Below are positions 17,402 through 25,501 of a stretch of DNA of 64,000 bases, one piece after another; within the stretch, counting starts at the first letter, position 1; the number at the start of each line of letters is the position of its first letter. The notes beneath the pieces were generated by a model. The model ran no database searches. It had not been told where the DNA came from and saw nothing but the letters and a program-made list of their open reading frames with translations. Origin of the DNA: Nocardia sp. NBC_01503 (lineage in GTDB: Bacteria > Actinomycetota > Actinomycetes > Mycobacteriales > Mycobacteriaceae); contig NZ_CP109596.1 in NCBI RefSeq assembly GCF_036327755.1, positions 2,418,001 through 2,482,000 of the forward strand. Reading direction: 5' to 3'. The translations under genes and the position numbers were made by a program.

Positions 17402-18577
17402 ATGACATTGGGCATCACCGGAGTCTTCTGGCTCCCCCGCATGGCCGAACTCAACTCCGTCACCCTGAACGCGGGTGCGCACGCCATTCCGATCGCCGCG
17501 GCCGGCACCGCCTGGGGCGGCCTCACCGCCGCCTGGGTGGATGCCACCACCACGGTCGCGCGCGTCATGGCCGAGGTCGGGGTCGGTCTACAGGGCATCA
17601 ACGGCCTGAACGTGCTGGGCCGCCTCACCGGATTCACCCTCTGGTCCGAACAGCAGAGCGTGCTGGCCGCCGCCATGGCCGCCAAAGCCGCCGCCAACGT
17701 GACCGCCTACACCGTGGCCTCCATCGTCATGCCGAGCCTGCCCGAGATCGCCGCGGTCGAGGCCGCGCGGGTGGCCGCGCACTCCACCGGCGGTGCGCTC
17801 AATGGCACCGCCGAGGCCGCCGAGGCCGCCAAACTCGCACTCGATATCCGGGCCGCGCTGGTCATGGAGACCTATGAGGCCGCCACCACCGCGCTGGTCA
17901 CCACACCCGGCGAATTCTTCCTGCCGCCCGCCATTGCCATGGGGGCCGGATCAGCCAATGGCGCAAGCGGTTTCGGCGACGGAGCCGGTGATCCGGTGCA
18001 GACCGCGCTCGCCGCGGCGGCCGGACTCGCCAATAACCCGGCGGTGCTGAGCGCCATGGGTCAAGCCGCGCAGGTGGCCGGGACCGTGGCCACCTCCGGG
18101 GTGAGCACGGTGGGCAATGTCGCGAGCACCGCGATTTCGGCCGTGGCCAATGGGCTCACGCCCGGACACCTCGGCACCGTGATGCCCGGTATCGGCGAGG
18201 CGAGTGTCGCCGCCGCCGGTGCGGGCGGAGCGGGATTGAGCACCAGTGCGGTGTCGTTCGGCGGCGGATCGAGCGTGAGCATCGGAAATGGCGGCGGCAC
18301 ACTGAAACTCCCCGACGGCTGGGGCGCGGGCAGCGCGATGCCCGGCGGCGCCCCGGCGGCGGTTCCGGTCACCGAACCGGTGAGCGTCGCGCCCGCCGCG
18401 CAGGCCGCCGCACCCGTGCGACCCGGCAATTCCAGTCCGCTGCTGGGCAATCAGGTGCGCGACGATGAGGACGAGACACGCGGCGGTCACGACTACGGGC
18501 GCTCGGTGGAGCACTTCGCCGACGGCCGGGCCATCGCGCCCGCTGTCATCGGCGGCGATCCGGCGGAGCATCGGTGA
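17402..18577 (+). CDS. PPE-family type VII secretion substrate (atypical)
   Basis: A protein of 391 residues. The N-terminal 170 residues are a helical PPE-type domain, but the Pro-Pro-Glu triad is Leu11-Pro12-Arg13 (FWLPRMAELNSV). The conserved Trp appears as AWGG at 37-40. The rest (about 170-390) is a low-complexity Gly/Ala/Ser-rich part with several SVS and GGG stretches and a charged end containing REDE-like residues. It should pair with the adjacent PE protein and be recognised by the EspG chaperone encoded next. The ATG at 17402 has a GAGGGG site. Earlier in-frame starts overlap the PE gene and are not used. Confidence 0.8.
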   Translation: MTLGITGVFWLPRMAELNSVTLNAGAHAIPIAAAGTAWGGLTAAWVDATTTVARVMAEVGVGLQGINGLNVLGRLTGFTLWSEQQSVLAAAMAAKAAANVTAYTVASIVMPSLPEIAAVEAARVAAHSTGGALNGTAEAAEAAKLALDIRAALVMETYEAATTALVTTPGEFFLPPAIAMGAGSANGASGFGDGAGDPVQTALAAAAGLANNPAVLSAMGQAAQVAGTVATSGVSTVGNVASTAISAVANGLTPGHLGTVMPGIGEASVAAAGAGGAGLSTSAVSFGGGSSVSIGNGGGTLKLPDGWGAGSAMPGGAPAAVPVTEPVSVAPAAQAAAPVRPGNSSPLLGNQVRDDEDETRGGHDYGRSVEHFADGRAIAPAVIGGDPAEHR

Positions 18578-19401
18578 CCGTCCTCGGCGCGGGACGCGGA
18601 CCGTCGGTACTGCGATCGGTCACGCTGTCCCTCGACGAAATGCAGTATCTACAAGAGGCTTTGGAGTTCGACGAGCTGCCCGTTGTGCTCGATGCCATGG
18701 GGCGCTACGACAATGCCACCGATCATGACGCGGCCATGAACGCCGCCGCGACGACCCTCGCCGAACGCGAACTACTCGACGGCGACGAGGTGCATCCGGA
18801 GCTGGCCGAACGATTGCGGGTGCTCTATCGACCGCACTGGGTGCTCGCACTGCGCTGGTATGTGAACGGACAGGTCAATCGATTCTGCCTGGCCAAGGGC
18901 GACGATTTCGAGGTGGTCGCGCTGCGCGGGCCGCACTCCTATGTGATCGATGCGGCGGGGCATGACCTGGCCGGAACCGTTATGGCCGCACTCGGTCCGG
19001 CCGAACCGCTGGATCTCGACGGAATGAACGCTCCCACAGCGGAATTGGCCCCAATCTTCGACGATGCGGGCGATGTGACGACCACCGCGAACCGGCTCGC
19101 GAAGGTAGGCAAACCGTCGCGCGACGCGAAAACCCTTGCCTCGGCACTGGTTCAGGTCGACTCGCACGCCGAGATCGCGGGAGTGATCTACGGCGACGGC
19201 ACCCGCGATACCGCGGATAATCACATCGCGGTGTTCAACACTCGGCACGGCCGGTTCCTCGCCACCGCGAGCACCGCCGACGACGGCACCAAATGGACCT
19301 CACTCGCCACGGGTACGCCCGCGCGGCTGCGCACCGCGCTCCAGGATTTGATCGGCACTCTCCCACTGCGGCAAGAGTTTCCAACGCACCGGCAGGTCTG
19401 A
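18574..19401 (+). CDS. EspG-family ESX secretion chaperone
   Basis: A protein of 275 residues matching the EspG family: an N-terminal strand-helix segment (VTLSLDEMQYLQEALEFDELPVVL in two parts), a central block around RLRVLYRPHWVLALRWYVNG, and a C-terminal block (ATGTPARLRTALQDLIGTLP). EspG proteins are cytosolic chaperones that bind the tip of the PPE protein in a PE-PPE pair and deliver it to the ESX machine. The GTG start overlaps the PPE stop (GTGA), so translation is coupled. This supports a self-contained PE-PPE-EspG operon. Confidence 0.85.
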   Translation: MTVLGAGRGPSVLRSVTLSLDEMQYLQEALEFDELPVVLDAMGRYDNATDHDAAMNAAATTLAERELLDGDEVHPELAERLRVLYRPHWVLALRWYVNGQVNRFCLAKGDDFEVVALRGPHSYVIDAAGHDLAGTVMAALGPAEPLDLDGMNAPTAELAPIFDDAGDVTTTANRLAKVGKPSRDAKTLASALVQVDSHAEIAGVIYGDGTRDTADNHIAVFNTRHGRFLATASTADDGTKWTSLATGTPARLRTALQDLIGTLPLRQEFPTHRQV

Positions 19402-19414
19402 TCGGCATACCCCT

Positions 19415-19502
19415 GTCATCCCGGCGGGCTTTCGGCCGGGATCCACTGCGGCAGGTATGGCCTTCGGGGTGTGGATCCCGGCCAGAAACGCGCCGGGATG
19501 AC
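19415..19502. repeat. Family-B palindrome (REP-like)
   Basis: An inverted repeat with arms of 32 bp (19415-19446 and 19471-19502) that begins GTCATCCCGGC and ends GCCGGGATGAC, with GGGATCCAC/GTGGATCCC at the inner ends. It lies between the convergent espG and phosphatase genes, only 13 and 7 bp from their stops, and probably serves as terminator for both. Confidence 0.85.
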
Positions 19503-19509
19503 GGGCGAG

Positions 19510-20172
19510 TCAGCCCATCGGGTCGTCGCCGGTGGGCCAGGCCGCCTCGGCAAAAGGTGGGAGGTAGCGCCCCCAGCGGGTGCACTCCCATTCGCCGTTG
19601 GCTCCGGGTAGGAGTTCGATCGTCTCGGTGTTGTCGAGATGGTTATTGGCGGCGAAAAGCCTTGGGATACCGGCCAATTCCCGGGCGACCAGGCGCATGG
19701 CGGCACCGTGGCTGACCAGGATCACATCACCGGATTCGGCATCGGTCAGGTATGTATCGCGCAAACGCTCCAAGGTCGGGACGTAGCGGTCCAGGACTTC
19801 CATACCGGTCTCGCCGCCGGGCACTCGAACACTCAGGTCACCGAAGTGCCAGGCGTGGTAGACATCCTGGAAGGTCTCGTGCGCGTCCTGGGTGTTCAGA
19901 CCCTCCAGGTCACCGAGCTGCACCTCCTGCAAACCCTCCAGTGGTTCGAGCTTCACGCCGGTGGCATCGGCGATGTATCCGCCGGTCTGCCGGGCACGCA
20001 ATGCCTCCGAGGAGAAGAGCTGGCGCGGCGGCACACTCAGGTTCGCACCGAAGGTCTTCGCCTGCGCCACACCGCGTTCGGTGAGCGGCAGGCCCGGGAG
20101 CCGGGTGTCCAGGATCTTGGCGACATTGCCTTCGGTCTCACCGTGTCGCACCAGGATCAGCTTGCCGGTCAC
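19510..20172 (-). CDS. Histidine phosphatase, phosphoglycerate-mutase-like (Rv3837c-like)
   Basis: A protein of 220 residues of the histidine phosphatase superfamily with the catalytic RHGET motif at residues 9-13 and the second catalytic histidine in VSHGAAMRL. It keeps the position of Rv3837c next to pheA. The GTG start overlaps the pheA stop by 4 bp, so it is the second gene of a pheA operon. The family includes phosphatases and mutases; the substrate is not known, and true phosphoglycerate mutase activity is not implied. Confidence 0.85.
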   Translation of the reverse strand: MTGKLILVRHGETEGNVAKILDTRLPGLPLTERGVAQAKTFGANLSVPPRQLFSSEALRARQTGGYIADATGVKLEPLEGLQEVQLGDLEGLNTQDAHETFQDVYHAWHFGDLSVRVPGGETGMEVLDRYVPTLERLRDTYLTDAESGDVILVSHGAAMRLVARELAGIPRLFAANNHLDNTETIELLPGANGEWECTRWGRYLPPFAEAAWPTGDDPMG

Positions 20173-21086
20173 AGGTCGGCCACCCCTTTCTTCAAATCGG
20201 CCAGCCAGGCCGCCGCGGGTTCGTCGGCGGGCGGCGGGGTTCCGGTCGCGGAAGTCGCGGGCCAGGAGCCGAGGAAGCGGATCCGGGCGGCGGTGCGGTG
20301 CAGCGCCTTGAGCGCCTCGGCGACCGCGGCGTCGTCGATATGCCCGACGCAGTCCAGGTAGAAGCGGTAGGTGCCCATACCGGTGCGGGTGGGCCGGGAT
20401 TCGATTCGAGTGAGATCGATACCGCGGGTGGCGAATTCGGCGAACGCGCGCATGAGCGAACCGGGCTCGTTGGCCAACTCCAGCACGATCGAGGTGCGAT
20501 CCGTGCCCGTGCGCGGCGGCGCGGGCTGCGGGGGCGCGACCAGTACGAATCTGGTTACCGCCGAATCGACATCGGCGACATCGGCGGCGAGCACACTCAG
20601 GCCGAGGCGCTCACCCGCCAGTGCGGTCGAGACCGCGGCATCGGCATGTCCGGCCACCACGTCCTCGGCGGCGGCGGCATTGGAGGCCGAGGTGTACATC
20701 TGCGCCTCGGGCAGCGTGCGCGACAGCCAGATCCGCACCTGCGCCGCCGCGATCGGATACGCGGCGATATGGCGCACCTCGGATAGCTCGATACCCGGGC
20801 GGCCCAGGATCGTGAAGGCCACATCCAATTCGGTCTCGGCGATGATCTGCAACCGGGGCCCCAGCGCCAGCGCGTCCAGGGTCGGCGCGATCGAACCGTC
20901 CACCGAGCTCTCGATCGGCACCACCGCGCCCTCGACCTGCCCGGCCCGCAGCAGTTCGATGGTCGCGCCCTGGCTCGGGGCGGGGACACGCTCGACCGGC
21001 CCACCGAAGGCTCCGGTGGACTCGAGTTTCGCGAGGGCCATCTCCGTGAAGGTTCCCGACGGCCCGAAATAGGCAATGCGCGGCAC
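20169..21086 (-). CDS. pheA: Prephenate dehydratase
   Basis: A protein of 305 residues that converts prephenate to phenylpyruvate in phenylalanine synthesis. Residues about 1-190 are the dehydratase domain, with the start YFGPSGTFTEMAL, the block VPIESSVDGSI and the catalytic TRF motif in VTRFVLV. A C-terminal ACT domain carries the regulatory ESRP motif (RIESRPTRTGMGTYRFY), so phenylalanine feedback inhibition is expected. It corresponds to Rv3838c and is followed by the overlapping phosphatase gene. Confidence 0.95.
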   Translation of the reverse strand: MPRIAYFGPSGTFTEMALAKLESTGAFGGPVERVPAPSQGATIELLRAGQVEGAVVPIESSVDGSIAPTLDALALGPRLQIIAETELDVAFTILGRPGIELSEVRHIAAYPIAAAQVRIWLSRTLPEAQMYTSASNAAAAEDVVAGHADAAVSTALAGERLGLSVLAADVADVDSAVTRFVLVAPPQPAPPRTGTDRTSIVLELANEPGSLMRAFAEFATRGIDLTRIESRPTRTGMGTYRFYLDCVGHIDDAAVAEALKALHRTAARIRFLGSWPATSATGTPPPADEPAAAWLADLKKGVADL

Positions 21087-21149
21087 GGCTACGACCTTAC
21101 TTGCGCACGCCGAGCAGCCCCCTATTTTGGATGACTCCCTTACCGGGCC

Positions 21150-21575
21150 CTAAGGCGCGAGCGCCCGGAGTGCGGCGGTGACAGCGTCCGGGTCGTCGGT
21201 CTCGATGGCGAGCAGGACGGTGCGGAGGGCCTCGACGGCGGGCGGTTTCAGGCCCGTCAGAAAGGGGATGTCCGGTGTGGCGAGTGCGGTGTGGATGTCC
21301 TCGCCCATGAGGGCCGCGACAGTCGCGGCGATCACGGCGACCGCGCGTTCGCCGGAGTCGGTCCGCGCTACGAATCCGGTGTCGCCGTGTGCGATTCGGA
21401 CCAAGAATTCGGCGACGGCCGTGTCATCGAGGGTCAGGTCCAGGATCTCGGCCGTACCTGGGTCCGCGCGGACGCGGTGGACCAGGCCATCGGTGATGCC
21501 CTGTACGCCCGGCTTGCTCGGGACGCTCAGTTGCAGGATGACCGGTTCGGGGGCGGGGTGGGAATCATGCGGCAC
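21150..21575 (-). CDS. Hypothetical protein
   Basis: A protein of 141 residues with a GTG start. It is probably soluble with a mixed alpha/beta pattern and an alanine-rich C-terminal helix. It ends about 60 bp from the pheA start and starts 85 bp from the divergent DUF2470 gene, so the iron box between them could affect it. I do not recognise a family. Confidence 0.5.
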   Translation of the reverse strand: MPHDSHPAPEPVILQLSVPSKPGVQGITDGLVHRVRADPGTAEILDLTLDDTAVAEFLVRIAHGDTGFVARTDSGERAVAVIAATVAALMGEDIHTALATPDIPFLTGLKPPAVEALRTVLLAIETDDPDAVTAALRALAP

Positions 21576-21622
21576 CGGTCAACCGTAGCGAGTGGATGGG
21601 TTGCGCGAGATCACACTCTGAC

Positions 21623-21641
21623 TTAGCTTAGGTTTACCTAA
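21623..21641. promoter_or_regulatory. IdeR/DtxR-type iron box
   Basis: The 19-bp site TTAGCTTAGGTTTACCTAA matches 16 positions of the mycobacterial IdeR consensus TTAGGTTAGGCTAACCTAA. It ends 8 bp before the GGAGG ribosome site of the DUF2470 gene, so iron-loaded IdeR would block it. The M. tuberculosis counterpart Rv3839 is known to be IdeR-regulated, which supports the call. Confidence 0.85.
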
Positions 21642-21660
21642 TTCACCCTGGAGGTAGGCA

Positions 21661-22431
21661 ATGACCCACACGGCCCCGGTCGTCGCGCCGCACACCGCCG
21701 AGCGCGTGCACAGCGCCTGCGCCCACGCCGAGAGCGCGATGCTGGCCGTGCCCGGCCTGGACCCGGTGCCCACCTCGGTGCATCTGCTGCGCCGGTGCGG
21801 CGACATCGTCCTCGCCGTACCCGCCAATTCGGTTGCGGCCGTACTGGTTATGACCTGCGGCAACACCGGGACACCCGCCGTACTCGAACTCACCGATCAG
21901 GCCCCGCTGCCGCTGCGCGAACCCGTGCGCGCCCTGGTCTGGCTGCGCGGCTGGGCGCACGCCGTACCCGGCAATACCCAGCGCGCGCTCGCCGCCGCCA
22001 TGGCCGAGGACCACCCGCATCCGAACCTGCTCGACGTCGGCCACACCGCCACCCTGCTACGCCTGGTCGTGGACTCCGCCGTGGTCGCCGACACCTCCGG
22101 GGCGGATTCGGTCTCCCGCGAACAACTTCGACAGGCGCAACCGGATCCGTTCTGCGCCATGGAGGGCGCGTGGCTGCAGCATCTGCACGCCGACCACGCC
22201 GATGTCATCGACCGACTCGCCCGGCATCTACCACCCGCCCTCCGGCGGGGCGCGCTGGTGCACCCGCTCGCCATCGACCGCTACGGGGTCACCCTGCGTG
22301 TCGAGGCGGTCGAAGCCGATCACGACATCCGCATTCCGTTCGCGAGCCCGGCGCACGATGTCGAATCGCTGTCCCGGGCCGTACAAGCGTTGGCGGCCAA
22401 TCCCTTCGAACATGGATTGCACCGAATCTGA
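21661..22431 (+). CDS. DUF2470 protein (Rv3839-like), probable haem/iron-related
   Basis: A protein of 256 residues. The N-terminal part (about 1-150) looks like a split-barrel flavin/haem-binding fold. The C-terminal part (about 160-250) is a DUF2470 domain with the typical LHADHADVIDRLARH block, the IDRYGVTLRV strand and an FASPAHDVESLSRAVQAL end. DUF2470 is the C-terminal domain of HugZ-type haem-utilisation proteins. The position, the iron box just upstream and the M. tuberculosis counterpart all point to low-iron expression. Direct haem-degrading activity is not shown by the sequence. Confidence 0.85.
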   Translation: MTHTAPVVAPHTAERVHSACAHAESAMLAVPGLDPVPTSVHLLRRCGDIVLAVPANSVAAVLVMTCGNTGTPAVLELTDQAPLPLREPVRALVWLRGWAHAVPGNTQRALAAAMAEDHPHPNLLDVGHTATLLRLVVDSAVVADTSGADSVSREQLRQAQPDPFCAMEGAWLQHLHADHADVIDRLARHLPPALRRGALVHPLAIDRYGVTLRVEAVEADHDIRIPFASPAHDVESLSRAVQALAANPFEHGLHRI

Positions 22432-22500
22432 ACGTCTGATCAAGGACTCCCTCGGCAACTCATTACCGAGGTGGGGCGGGGCCGCGCATACATTGGCGAC

Positions 22501-23295
22501 ATGGATTCGGCAGCCGAGACTTCAGCTATTTGGCCCGTGCCCGCTGCGAAAGAGCGGGAGCGACGGGGTATTCGGCTCGAGATCGCGGTCGTGCTGGTTG
22601 TCACGTTCGGGCTGAGTGGGGCCAATGCGGCACTGTCGCTGCTGGAGAGTGCGCTCTCACCCGGCGGGGTGGGTGGGCAGACCGTCGCGCTGAATCCGTC
22701 GCGGGCGGCGCAGTCGGCCATCGATCTGCTGTTCCAGCTGTTGAGCGTCGCGCGACTGCTGGGATGGGCGGCGCTGGGGATCTATCTGTTGTGGCGCAGC
22801 GGGATCGGGCCACGGATGATCGGATTGGCCCGGCCGCGATGGCGCTCGGATGTGCTGCCCGGGCTCGCGCTGGCCGCGCTGATCGGTATTCCCGGACTCG
22901 GGTTGTACCTGGTCGCACACGCTTTGGGGGTGAGCGTCACCATTGTGCCCGGCTCACTGGATCACTGGTGGCGGCTGCCCATGCTGGTGCTGTCCGCATG
23001 GGCGAATTCGGCGGCCGAGGAGGTACTCGTGGTCGCCTGGCTGATCACCCGGCTACGCCAACTGGGCTGGACCGAGAATCGTGCACTGCTGGCGTCGGCG
23101 CTGCTGCGTGGCAGTTATCACCTTTATCAGGGGCTCGGTGGCGGGCTCGGAAACCTGGTGATGGGCCTGGTCTTCGGGCGCTACTGGCAGCGGACCAACC
23201 GGTTGTGGCCACTTTTGCTGGCGCACGCGCTCATCGACACCATCGCCTACCTCGGCTACTCCATACTGCGCGGACACGTGTCCTGGCTGCCGTAA
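22501..23295 (+). CDS. CPBP-family intramembrane metalloprotease (CAAX protease/bacteriocin-processing type)
   Basis: A membrane protein of 264 residues with about eight hydrophobic segments. The CPBP motifs are present: EEVLVVAWL (the paired glutamates of motif 1), RGSYHLYQG (motif 2) and HALIDTIAY (motif 4). Such proteins cleave prenylated or other membrane peptides or act as adaptors. The ATG at 22501 is chosen; a GTG at 22471 is possible. The LCP gene follows closely on the same strand. Confidence 0.85.
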   Translation: MDSAAETSAIWPVPAAKERERRGIRLEIAVVLVVTFGLSGANAALSLLESALSPGGVGGQTVALNPSRAAQSAIDLLFQLLSVARLLGWAALGIYLLWRSGIGPRMIGLARPRWRSDVLPGLALAALIGIPGLGLYLVAHALGVSVTIVPGSLDHWWRLPMLVLSAWANSAAEEVLVVAWLITRLRQLGWTENRALLASALLRGSYHLYQGLGGGLGNLVMGLVFGRYWQRTNRLWPLLLAHALIDTIAYLGYSILRGHVSWLP

Positions 23296-23341
23296 TGCGA
23301 TTGGAATGAACCCCGGAGCGGGTCCGATCAGTAGAGTTCCG

Positions 23342-24775
23342 ATGATGAACGGCGACGACCCCCAGCAGTTTGCACCGATGCGCCGGGAGCCACCGCCGAA
23401 CCGTGCGGGTCAGCCCCCGGCTCCCCGACCGCGCCCGAATCCGAGCCCCCGGCAACCGGATCCGGAGGACCCGCACGGGCCCACCCACAAACTGCGTCGC
23501 GATCCGCCCGCACCCGCCCTGGCCTGGTCGGAAGCGCCGCCCACCATGCGGAATCCACACCAGGGTCCGCCGCCGCCACCGCGCAATCAGCCACCGCAGC
23601 GCAATCAGGTACCCCCGCAACGCAATCAGCTTCCCCCGCAGCGCGACCCGCGCGGACCGGGCGCACCGCAGCGGGATCGCTACCGCGACGGCGCACCGGC
23701 GACACACGCGCCGACACAGACTCCGGAGCCGTTCCGCGAGAGTCCCCCGCCACCGCCGCCCGCCCTGCCCACCAAACGCGGCCGCGGCGAGGATCGACCA
23801 CCCAAGGGGCCCAAGCGCAAACGCAAACGGCACTGGTTCCGCTGGATGCTGTCGCTGCTGCTGATCCTGCTGCTGTTGCCGATCGCCGCCGCGGTCTACG
23901 TGGACCGGAATCTGACCCGGATCGACGCGCTGCCCGGCTACTCCGGCCGGATCGGCGACACGCCCGGGACGAATTGGCTTCTGGTCGGCTCCGACAGCCG
24001 GACCGGGCTCACCTCGGAGCAGGAGCAGGAGCTCGCCACCGGTGGTGAGGTCGGATCCGAGCGGACCGACACCATCATCCTGGTGCACCAGCCCAAATCC
24101 GGGCAGCCGACCCTGGTCAGCCTTCCCCGCGACTCCTACGTGAGCATTCCCGGACACGGAAAAGACAAGCTCAACGCTTCATTCGCCTTCGGTGGCGCAC
24201 CGCTGCTGGCGCAGACGGTGGAGCTCGCGACCGGACTGCGGATCGACCATTACGCGCAGATCGGATTCGGCGGCTTCGCCGATATCGTCGATTCGGTCGG
24301 CGGCATCGATATGTGCCTGGACAAACCGATCGACGATCCACTCGCCGGAATCAATCTGCAGGCCGGTTGTCAGAAACTCAACGGTGCGGAGGCGCTCGGT
24401 TTCGTTCGCTCCCGCGCGACCGGACTCGCCGATCTGGATCGCATGCTCAACCAGCGCAAATTCCTGAGCGCGCTGCTGAAGAAGGCGACCAGCGTGAGCA
24501 CGCTGATCAATCCCTTCCGGGCCTGGCCACTGCTGCAGGGCTTGACGAAAGCACTCAAGGTGGACGAAGGCACGCATGTGTGGAATCTGGCCTCACTCGG
24601 CAAGGCGCTGGCGGGCAATCCGATAGCGACAACCGTGCCGGTCGGTGGGTTCGAGGATGTGGACGGCAGTGGCAATGTGCTGCTGTGGGACAAGACACGC
24701 GCCAGTCAGTTCTTCGACGCACTGGCCGCGGACAAACCCATCCCAACAGACCTGATCACCACCGTCGGAAATTAA
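23342..24775 (+). CDS. LytR-CpsA-Psr (LCP) family cell-wall ligase (Rv3840-like)
   Basis: A protein of 477 residues with a long cytoplasmic N-terminus rich in Pro, Arg and Gln (about 1-155), one membrane helix (about 165-187) and an external LCP domain. Family residues are visible: LLVGSDSRTG, GSERTDTIILVH, SLPRDSYVSIPG, KLNASFAFGG and GFVRSRATGLADLDRMLNQ. LCP enzymes attach polymers such as arabinogalactan to peptidoglycan. The start may also be 12 codons earlier (23306). It matches the place of Rv3840 ahead of bfrB. Confidence 0.9.
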   Translation: MMNGDDPQQFAPMRREPPPNRAGQPPAPRPRPNPSPRQPDPEDPHGPTHKLRRDPPAPALAWSEAPPTMRNPHQGPPPPPRNQPPQRNQVPPQRNQLPPQRDPRGPGAPQRDRYRDGAPATHAPTQTPEPFRESPPPPPPALPTKRGRGEDRPPKGPKRKRKRHWFRWMLSLLLILLLLPIAAAVYVDRNLTRIDALPGYSGRIGDTPGTNWLLVGSDSRTGLTSEQEQELATGGEVGSERTDTIILVHQPKSGQPTLVSLPRDSYVSIPGHGKDKLNASFAFGGAPLLAQTVELATGLRIDHYAQIGFGGFADIVDSVGGIDMCLDKPIDDPLAGINLQAGCQKLNGAEALGFVRSRATGLADLDRMLNQRKFLSALLKKATSVSTLINPFRAWPLLQGLTKALKVDEGTHVWNLASLGKALAGNPIATTVPVGGFEDVDGSGNVLLWDKTRASQFFDALAADKPIPTDLITTVGN

Positions 24776-24780
24776 AGAAA

Positions 24781-24826
24781 TTAGGCAATACTTGCCTCAA
24801 TAAGGCTGTACTCAATAAGGCTGTAC
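24781..24826 (+). promoter_or_regulatory. Control region of bfrB with a weak iron-box-like site and a tandem 15-bp repeat
   Basis: Between the LCP stop and bfrB, a site resembling a weak IdeR box (TTAGGCAATACTTGCCTCA, 24781-24799, about 12 of 19 consensus positions) is followed by two exact copies of TCAATAAGGCTGTAC (24797-24811 and 24812-24826). M. tuberculosis bfrB is activated by IdeR through several upstream sites, so a multi-site activator region is plausible; the match to the consensus is not strong. Confidence 0.45.
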
Positions 24827-24867
24827 TTGGATGACACGCGTTCTGACCAGGGCTAATGTCTTGTCCC

Positions 24868-25416
24868 ATGTCCAGCCGAACCCAAACCAAGAGCAGCAAG
24901 TTCCACGCCCTGCTGCAGGATCAGATCCGTAATGAATTCAATGCAGAGCGTCAGTACGTCGCCATCGCATTGTGGTTCGATCACGCCGATCTGCCGGTCC
25001 TGGCGAAGTACTTCTACAAGCAGGCCGTCGAGGAGCGCAATCACGCGCTCATGATCGCGCAGTATCTGCTCGATCAGGATTTCATCGTCGAGGTGGCCGA
25101 CAGCTCCGCCGCCAAATCGCAATTCGAGAATGCCAAGGAGCCCATCGCCCTGGCCCTGGCGCAGGAGCAGACGGTCACCGAACAGATCGTCGCCCTCGCC
25201 AAGACCGCCCGCGAAGAGGGCGACTACCAGGGCGAGCAGTTCATGCAGTGGTTCCTGAAGGAGCAGGTCGAGGAGGTCGCGACCATGAAGACCCTGCTCA
25301 CCGTCGCCGAGCGGGCCAGCGCGAATATGTTCGACCTGGAGAATTTCGTTTCGCGCGAAATGAGTTCTCCGAAGGATGCTTCCGGCTCCCCGCACACCGC
25401 GGGCGGCGCGCTGTAA
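24868..25416 (+). CDS. bfrB: Ferritin (BfrB-type iron storage)
   Basis: A non-haem ferritin of 182 residues that oxidises ferrous iron and stores it in a 24-mer shell. Ferroxidase ligands are seen in FNAERQYVAIALWF, AVEERNHALMIAQYLL and the late EEVATMKTLL helix. The C-terminal tail ending PHTAGGAL is like that of mycobacterial BfrB. The ATG at 24868 fits the usual N-terminus; one 4 codons earlier is possible. It keeps the place of Rv3841 and is followed by a strong hairpin. Confidence 0.95.
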   Translation: MSSRTQTKSSKFHALLQDQIRNEFNAERQYVAIALWFDHADLPVLAKYFYKQAVEERNHALMIAQYLLDQDFIVEVADSSAAKSQFENAKEPIALALAQEQTVTEQIVALAKTAREEGDYQGEQFMQWFLKEQVEEVATMKTLLTVAERASANMFDLENFVSREMSSPKDASGSPHTAGGAL

Positions 25417-25440
25417 TTCGGCGCTCTCGGGTTTCAGCTG

Positions 25441-25479
25441 CGAAAGGCCCGGTCCTCCCCTGGGGGGCCGGGCCTTTCG
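25441..25479 (+). terminator. Intrinsic terminator after bfrB
   Basis: A 12-bp stem (CGAAAGGCCCGG at 25441-25452 pairing with CCGGGCCTTTCG at 25468-25479) whose loop can pair further through CCCC/GGGG. It begins about 25 bp after the stop and faces the convergent DUF5926 gene. Confidence 0.8.
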
Positions 25480-25501
25480 CTGTTCGAGCTACCTCACCGC
25501 A

